A DNA stretch of 64,000 bases, taken from assembly GCA_024639455.1 (NCBI GenBank), contig JAHEIH010000007.1, positions 45,119 through 109,118 of the forward strand, given 5' to 3'. A program made the position numbers and the translations under genes. This DNA comes from Cellvibrionales bacterium (GTDB lineage: Bacteria; Pseudomonadota; Gammaproteobacteria; Pseudomonadales; JAHEIH01). Positions within the stretch are counted from its first letter, which is position 1, and every line of letters starts with the position of its first letter. The notes beneath the pieces are model-generated. The model was not told where the DNA came from. It worked only from the letters and a program-made list of their open reading frames with translations, and did no database searches. This document shows positions 59,651 through 64,000 of this stretch, one piece after another.

Positions 59651-60553
59651 TTATTTTTCTTCAAAAAAGACTTTCGCGCCATTGGCACCCCAGTTCATCA
59701 GGGCGTCAGCTCGCATCTGGGCTTCTGGGTCCGTATCCATAGCTGGGAATGCCTCTAGTATCTGGTTGAAACGTGCTTCAACCATGCCGCGGCACTCGGG
59801 GTAGGGAATAATATAAAGCTGTTTTGCTTCCAGACCATTCATGATGTGTTGGGCAAGGATTTCTGGCGTCATACCATGTTGGTGGATGCTCTCTAGTGAC
59901 GCACGCGATGCTTCGTTTTCCACGTAGCCGCTGTTGGCTTTGTCGACGGGACGTAGTTTGGTGGCATCGGCAATATTTGATTTGATATTAGCGGGGCATA
60001 CCACCGACACATCGATACCGTATTTGCTCAGGCTCATGCTGTAGCTTTCCATGAGGTTAACGACCGCTGCTTTGGCGGCTGAATAGGGGGCTGCTAAGGG
60101 TGAGCCACCGAGACCGCCTAATGAAGAAACTGTGACAATTTTGGCGGGAACACCGGCTTCGATCATACGCGGTACAACCGTCACCATGCCGTTAATAACA
60201 CCGTTGAGGTTAACGTCGATGATCCAGTCGTAGTCATCGTAAGTGGTTCTTTCAACGGGGCCAAAGCTGTTGACGCCAGCAGTGTTCGAGAGGATGGTGA
60301 TGGTTCGGCCAAATACCCGCTCAACTTCGTCAGCGGCGGCGGTATAGGCAGCGCGGTCGCAGATATCAAGTTGAATGCCGTGGGCTCGGATACCCTCTGC
60401 GCTTAACTTAGCTACGGCTTCGTCCACCGCCTCGCGACGAATATCGGCGACCACAATGGCAGCACCTGCTCGACCAAACACTTGCGCCTGACCGAAACCC
60501 GCACCCGACGCACCGCCGGTGATAAACATAATGTCATTTGAATAATCTGCCAT
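59651..60553 (-). CDS. ligD: LigD: NAD-dependent Calpha-dehydrogenase of beta-O-4 dimers
   Basis: This 300-residue SDR matches LigD throughout as I recall it: FITGGASGAGFGQAQVFG, LSNTAGVNSFGPVERTTYDD, DVNLNGVINGMVTVVPRM, VVCPANIKSNIADA, SGYVENEASRASLESIHQHG and LYIIPYPECR. The nucleotide loop is at residues 11-21, and the catalytic residues are Ser143/144, Tyr157 and Lys161. LigD oxidises the Calpha alcohol of guaiacylglycerol-beta-guaiacyl-type ethers to the ketone that LigF needs. AAGGAACC precedes the ATG. It follows two haem-protein genes by 36 bases and leads ligF by 13, so all four may be one transcript. Confidence 0.93.
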   Translation of the reverse strand: MADYSNDIMFITGGASGAGFGQAQVFGRAGAAIVVADIRREAVDEAVAKLSAEGIRAHGIQLDICDRAAYTAAADEVERVFGRTITILSNTAGVNSFGPVERTTYDDYDWIIDVNLNGVINGMVTVVPRMIEAGVPAKIVTVSSLGGLGGSPLAAPYSAAKAAVVNLMESYSMSLSKYGIDVSVVCPANIKSNIADATKLRPVDKANSGYVENEASRASLESIHQHGMTPEILAQHIMNGLEAKQLYIIPYPECRGMVEARFNQILEAFPAMDTDPEAQMRADALMNWGANGAKVFFEEK

Positions 60554-60589
60554 GTTGGTTCCTTTTATTATTGAGGCATCTGCCTGTCG

Positions 60590-60907
60590 TTATTTTAAAT
60601 CTAAAATCCACTCGGCCAATTCATGAGCCGCAGCAGGGCTCACCATGTGGTTAGTGACCATGGGTACTACGCCCCAATTACCGGCGCCACCGTGAATGAT
60701 TTTGCTGGGTAACACCTTTAGCATGCGCTGTTTATCTGCGGCATAGCGCATCGCAATATCTTTAAAAGATGGCGCGTGATAGTAACTATCCACCTTATGG
60801 CAGTAGCCGCACCGATACTCTTCGAGTGTTGCCTGCATATCCTCGGCAGCCGAAAATTGACTAAACACGCCCAGCGTCATCGTGAGAAAAATAAGCTTGC
60901 GCATCAT
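60590..60907 (-). CDS. Small periplasmic cytochrome c
   Basis: This 105-residue protein has a signal peptide (about residues 1-21, ending SAAED). A single class I haem site is at RCGYCHK, and a methionine in VVPMVTN is the likely sixth ligand. HGGAGNWG between them is as in cytochrome c551-type electron carriers. Its start overlaps the stop of the preceding gene (ATGA), so the two are made together. GGAGG precedes the start. It may carry electrons from a PQQ or other periplasmic dehydrogenase to the terminal oxidase. Confidence 0.88.
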   Translation of the reverse strand: MMRKLIFLTMTLGVFSQFSAAEDMQATLEEYRCGYCHKVDSYYHAPSFKDIAMRYAADKQRMLKVLPSKIIHGGAGNWGVVPMVTNHMVSPAAAHELAEWILDLK

Positions 60908-62640
60908 TTGGCACCTCCAAAATCAAGTTTTTTGGAATACGCATCATCGCCCGGTTCAATTACCAGGGCCATGCGAGGTCCTTGTACCTCCTCGATAATA
61001 TTTGCGTAGGAGGTCACCAGCGCCCCTGTTTCAGGGTCGACATCCACCATACGCAAAAACGCGCGCTGACGAGGCAGTGGCAGCACACCAAAGCTGGTGT
61101 CTTTAGGGTCAAAACGATAAATAACATCGGTGTTAGAGGTTGGAATCCAAACAACCTCACGGACGGGGTCCCAGGTCACGGCGTAGGGAGCGCTGCCGCG
61201 ATCAGGTAGGTCATAAATACCAATCATTTTACGCGCCTTGGTGTCATAGGCAGCAATCTGCCCAGAACCGAACATCGCGACATAGAGAATGTCGTTAGCG
61301 CCCATAGTCAGACGACGTGCGCCGGAGTATGGATCGGGCAATGTAACCACATCCTCAAACTGTTCGGTTTCAATGTTAAAACAGCCGATGACGCCATTAC
61401 CAAGTTGGCTGTACCACACATATTTTTGATCATCGGTCATCGCCAAACCATACAACTGGGTAGGCAAATGGGTGCGATCTTTAGGTTGAGGTGATGGATA
61501 AATATTGGCGTCACCGGTGTCTGGATCAAACCAGCCTACGGCAGAGTTGGCGATGTCTGAATACCAAATGCGTCCTTTCTTGTCTTTGAGAAGTTGGTGA
61601 TCGGAACCAAAACTCAAATCGTGAATGCCGATCAACTTACCTTCGCGGCTCTTGAGCTGCCACGTTTTCCACTCCCCTTTTGCAATGTCGCGATGTGCAA
61701 CGTAACCGTTGTACATAGGTGCAATCCACAGCGATCGATCAGTACCTGGGTGAATAGTATGGGGGCCCATGGGCAGTTCAACCGGCACTTCATGGATGGC
61801 TTGCTCACCGGTGGCAATATCGGCGGTATACATGCGGTTGGTATTTACATCTGCGATCCACAAATCGCCGTCTAAGAGCAATGCTTCACGGATGGCATTG
61901 GGCTCAGCAATTTCGTATTCGCGAATCGTGGTTTTCGATGTGGCAATGATCGGCGCGCCATAGTCATAGTTGTCTAGCTGCTGCATGGGGCCAGCGAAAT
62001 GTTGTGACATCAGTTTAGATATGCCGGGAACATCGGCAATAAAGTAAGCGCCCGACAATTCGTGGTCAATCGTTGGATCGCCACGTAATACTTCATAAGC
62101 CCACAGCCGATTCATATAATCAGCTATCGCGTGCCAAGAATGCTCACGAGCCAATGCCTTATCCGGGGTTTCCTGTTTTTCAATCAAGCTGGCAAAGTTT
62201 CTTACTTCGCCGCTGGGCACTTGGTGGCAATTCACACAATTGAGTACAAACTTTGATTTGTCCGCCTGTGGAATACTATTTAGCCACCCCGATGCAGGCG
62301 CGACATCGGCAACATTAACGGTGGGCGCCAGAACCAAATGGCCATTTTGATCAGCGATTTGTTTTAAACCCAGCACGCGAGCATGGGGCTGGCCGACTAG
62401 TGTTTCCGTGCCTGGAAAGCGATACTCGCCGTTGCTATTGGTGAAAACGGTCACCACATCTGCGCCATCGCGGGTTTCGGCTATCACCATCGCCTGCGCG
62501 ATAGGGTCGCCATTTACTGTGTGTACAGTGCCGCTGGTGGGTGGTGCTGCAAAGACTAGGCTTGACGCACTTAAGTATGTGGTAAAAAGTAAACTGTATA
62601 CATTTTTTACGCGGGAGCGAGTATTTAATATCAATTGCAT
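60904..62640 (-). CDS. Exported Vgb-like beta-propeller protein with carboxypeptidase-regulatory domain and haem motif
   Basis: The ATG at 62640 is preferred to a GTG at 62649, giving 578 residues. A signal peptide (about 1-31, ending VFAAP) is followed by a carboxypeptidase-regulatory-like beta domain (TVHTVNGDPIAQAMVIAETRDG to RFPGTE). Next comes a single c-haem motif (NCVNCHQ) near residue 135. From about residue 235 there is a propeller of the streptogramin lyase (Vgb) type with repeats such as LWIADVNTNRMY, RIWYSDIANSAVGWFDP and VWYSQLGNGVIGCFN. It is first in the operon leading to ligD and ligF. The haem and its partner cytochrome suggest electron transfer. A lyase on an aromatic substrate is the alternative. 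Confidence 0.8.
   Translation of the reverse strand: MQLILNTRSRVKNVYSLLFTTYLSASSLVFAAPPTSGTVHTVNGDPIAQAMVIAETRDGADVVTVFTNSNGEYRFPGTETLVGQPHARVLGLKQIADQNGHLVLAPTVNVADVAPASGWLNSIPQADKSKFVLNCVNCHQVPSGEVRNFASLIEKQETPDKALAREHSWHAIADYMNRLWAYEVLRGDPTIDHELSGAYFIADVPGISKLMSQHFAGPMQQLDNYDYGAPIIATSKTTIREYEIAEPNAIREALLLDGDLWIADVNTNRMYTADIATGEQAIHEVPVELPMGPHTIHPGTDRSLWIAPMYNGYVAHRDIAKGEWKTWQLKSREGKLIGIHDLSFGSDHQLLKDKKGRIWYSDIANSAVGWFDPDTGDANIYPSPQPKDRTHLPTQLYGLAMTDDQKYVWYSQLGNGVIGCFNIETEQFEDVVTLPDPYSGARRLTMGANDILYVAMFGSGQIAAYDTKARKMIGIYDLPDRGSAPYAVTWDPVREVVWIPTSNTDVIYRFDPKDTSFGVLPLPRQRAFLRMVDVDPETGALVTSYANIIEEVQGPRMALVIEPGDDAYSKKLDFGGAK
62595..62602. promoter_or_regulatory. Candidate GntR operator (TGTATACA) inside the propeller gene's 5' end
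   Basis: Perfect palindrome 38 bases into the coding sequence, so a downstream operator of the ligDF unit is possible. Chance occurrence is the alternative. Confidence 0.4.
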
Positions 62641-62689
62641 AAATGGCACACCGTTTTTATCGATTATTTATATTAACGTGCTGCGATAA

Positions 62690-62750
62690 TGGATACATTC
62701 TATGGGTAAGTTTTTAGGAATGGAACCTGAATCTTCAAAAAATGTATACA
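62690..62750. promoter_or_regulatory. Pair of candidate GntR operators in the ligDF/PQQ divergent promoter
   Basis: TGGATACA (62690-62697) and TGTATACA (62743-62750) lie 53 bases apart between the divergent propeller-ligDF unit and the PQQ dehydrogenase. The spacing is close to that of the pair at 34035-34094. Confidence 0.6.
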
Positions 62751-62818
62751 TACGCCATCTCTTTTTATACATTAACTGATATCTACTTAGAACTAGAATA
62801 ATGACCAAGGACGCTATT

Positions 62819-64000
62819 ATGACGAAACGTCTTGCCTTTATATCGACGTGGATGCTTGCTGCGGTAGTTGCTTTACCTGTAGTGGCACAACCTGAATCCA
62901 TGTTTATGGATAACAGCGATGGCGCTGATTGGCCGAGCTACGGGCGAACGTATGCTGAAGATCACTACACACCACTTGAGCAGATTAACAAGGCAAACGT
63001 CGCTGACCTCGGCCTCGCTTGGTCGCTAGACCTAGATGTAGGGAACACCAATACCTCGCCGCTGGCTGTGGATGGTGTTTTATATCTGGCGGCTGGCTAC
63101 AGCATTGTGCACGCCATTGATGGTAAAACCGGCGAATTGCTCTGGAAATACGACCCTAAAGCGATCGCGGTGGCTGGTAAGACGTTGCGTGCGGGTTGGG
63201 GTATACGTGGTTTAGCCTACTGGGAAGGCAAAGTTTTCGTTGGTACCCAAGACGGTCGCCTGATTGCGCTTGACGCCAAAAATGGTGAGTTAATATGGAG
63301 CCAACAAACCACCGATATTGCAGGTGTGTTTATCTCTGGCCCACCTCGCGTCTTTAACGATAAGGTCATCATTGGCAACGGTGGTGCGGATTTCGTCGCC
63401 ATGCGTGGCTATGTGACTGCCTATAACACTGACACTGGTGCGAAAGAGTGGCGCTTTTACATTGTGCCTGGCAAGCCCGGCGAAAAAGACGGCGAAGTGT
63501 CTGATAGCGCCATGGAGTGGGCTGAAGACACGTGGTCGGGGGAGTGGTGGAAGTACGGTGGTGGTGGTGCTGCATGGAACGCCATGACCTATGATCCTGA
63601 GTTTAACCGCGTTTATATAGGCACCGGAAACAGTGGCCCCTATAACGAAGATATTAGAAACCCTGATGGCGGCGATAATTTATTTATTGCTTCGGTACTC
63701 GCCCTCGATGCCGACACCGGGGAATATGCATGGCACTATCAAAACACCCCTAATGATATTTGGGACTATAACTCGGCGCAGGATATGACGCTGGCGACCA
63801 TCAATATTGATGGTAAACCACGTAAAGTCATGTTCCATGCCCCTAAAAATGGTTTCTTCTACGTGATCGACCGCGAAAATGGCAAGCTCATTTCTGCGGA
63901 AAAGTTAGGTACGGTGAACTGGGCCGAATCCATTGATTTGGAGACCGGTCGTCCGGTAGAAACGCCATTTGCGCGCTACGGCACTGAGCCCGTGTTGATA
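62819..64000 (+). CDS. PQQ-dependent alcohol dehydrogenase (3' end outside window)
   Basis: The ATG at 62819 (AAGGA 8 bases upstream) starts an open frame that runs off the window, with 394 residues visible. A Sec signal peptide (about 1-24, ending PVVAQ) is not of lipoprotein type. Propeller repeats are clear (PSYGRTYAEDHYTPLEQIN, LLWKYDPK, FVGTQDGRLIALD, WWKYGGGGAAWNAMTYDPE). The catalytic Asp lies in NDIWDYNSAQD, with Asn two positions later, so calcium and not lanthanide is expected. The vicinal cysteine pair of the other two copies is missing: the region reads RAGWGIRG. Divergent from the ligDF unit, it may supply or accept intermediates of beta-ether breakdown. Confidence 0.88.
   Translation, partial: MTKRLAFISTWMLAAVVALPVVAQPESMFMDNSDGADWPSYGRTYAEDHYTPLEQINKANVADLGLAWSLDLDVGNTNTSPLAVDGVLYLAAGYSIVHAIDGKTGELLWKYDPKAIAVAGKTLRAGWGIRGLAYWEGKVFVGTQDGRLIALDAKNGELIWSQQTTDIAGVFISGPPRVFNDKVIIGNGGADFVAMRGYVTAYNTDTGAKEWRFYIVPGKPGEKDGEVSDSAMEWAEDTWSGEWWKYGGGGAAWNAMTYDPEFNRVYIGTGNSGPYNEDIRNPDGGDNLFIASVLALDADTGEYAWHYQNTPNDIWDYNSAQDMTLATINIDGKPRKVMFHAPKNGFFYVIDRENGKLISAEKLGTVNWAESIDLETGRPVETPFARYGTEPVLI

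Noticed and set aside
1-64000. CRISPR arrays, tRNA or rRNA genes, insertion sequences, phage genes
   Set aside because: I found no regularly spaced repeats, no cloverleaf-type sequence and no transposase or integrase. The only repeats are the two REP-like units at the left end.
1-64000. Genes for vanillate O-demethylation or protocatechuate ring cleavage
   Set aside because: No VanA/VanB, LigM, LigAB or PcaGH pattern is present, so the island ends at monomeric aromatic acids and the lower pathway must lie elsewhere.

Overview
The window reads as about 64 kb of a catabolic island from a Gram-negative, respiring proteobacterium. TonB-dependent receptors, lipoprotein signals, periplasmic c-type cytochromes and PQQ dehydrogenases show an outer membrane. 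Base composition looks near 50% GC with frequent TTG/GTT codons. This is unlike the GC-rich sphingomonads in which the closest enzymes I recognise were characterised, and it fits a (probably marine) gammaproteobacterium better. That taxonomic placement is inference. No rRNA, tRNA, insertion sequence, CRISPR array or phage gene is seen.

Almost every gene fits breakdown of lignin-type aromatic dimers. The clearest identities are ligD (Calpha-dehydrogenase) and ligF (glutathione beta-etherase) at 58.9-60.6 kb and ligW (5-carboxyvanillate decarboxylase, metal and catalytic residues in place) at 10.0-11.1 kb. Around them are two lignostilbene-dioxygenase-type carotenoid oxygenases, four long NTF2-like proteins resembling the diarylpropane lyase LdpA, three more LigF-type glutathione transferases and one Nu-class one, further LigD/L/N-type SDRs, two vanillyl-alcohol-oxidase/4-cresol-dehydrogenase-type flavoproteins (one with its cytochrome), three PQQ alcohol dehydrogenases, four aldehyde dehydrogenases, a benzoylformate-decarboxylase-like enzyme, an Fe(II) oxygenase of the CmcJ/NvfI type, two CoA ligases, a sulfatase, two TonB receptors plus a receptor remnant, and six MFS transporters (one partial tail apart).

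Layout. 0-0.5 kb: end of a transporter and REP-like repeats. 0.5-4.7 kb (-): aldehyde dehydrogenase, MFS, FAD oxidoreductase. 5.1-11.5 kb (+): GntR regulator, MDR oxidoreductase, MFS, aldehyde dehydrogenase, ligW, DoxX-like protein. 11.5-17.8 kb (-): MFS, NTF2-like, aldehyde dehydrogenase, TonB receptor. 18.0-20.4 kb (+): Fe(II) oxygenase and ThDP decarboxylase. 20.4-22.6 kb (-): NTF2-like then lignostilbene dioxygenase. 22.9-30.6 kb (+): Nu GST, CoA ligase, two GSTs, PQQ dehydrogenase, GST, SDR. 30.6-33.9 kb (-): TonB receptor and SDR. 34.1-38.2 kb: acetoacetyl-CoA-synthetase-like ligase, sulfatase, TonB receptor remnant. 38.1-58.9 kb: a second module (NTF2-like, SDRs, alcohol dehydrogenase, VAO flavoprotein with cytochrome, MarR regulator, aldehyde dehydrogenase, PQQ dehydrogenase, then a second VAO flavoprotein and a second stilbene dioxygenase). 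58.9-64 kb: ligF, ligD, two haem proteins, and divergently a PQQ dehydrogenase cut by the window end.

Proposed working. Beta-O-4 dimers are oxidised at Calpha by LigD-type SDRs, cleaved by LigF-type GSTs, and the glutathione adduct is released by the Nu-class GST. Beta-1 (and perhaps beta-5) dimers are turned into stilbenes by NTF2-like lyases and split by the carotenoid oxygenases to vanillin-type aldehydes. Aldehyde dehydrogenases give the acids and LigW removes the extra carboxyl group. Side chains are oxidised by PQQ, flavin and zinc enzymes. Ring demethylation and ring opening are not encoded here.

Two regulatory signatures divide the island. A TGTATACA-type palindrome occurs in five divergent promoter regions including those of the GntR gene and the ligDF operon. 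A different 13-base box, TATCGTTTGTTAT, occurs at the divergent promoters of the MarR-containing module.
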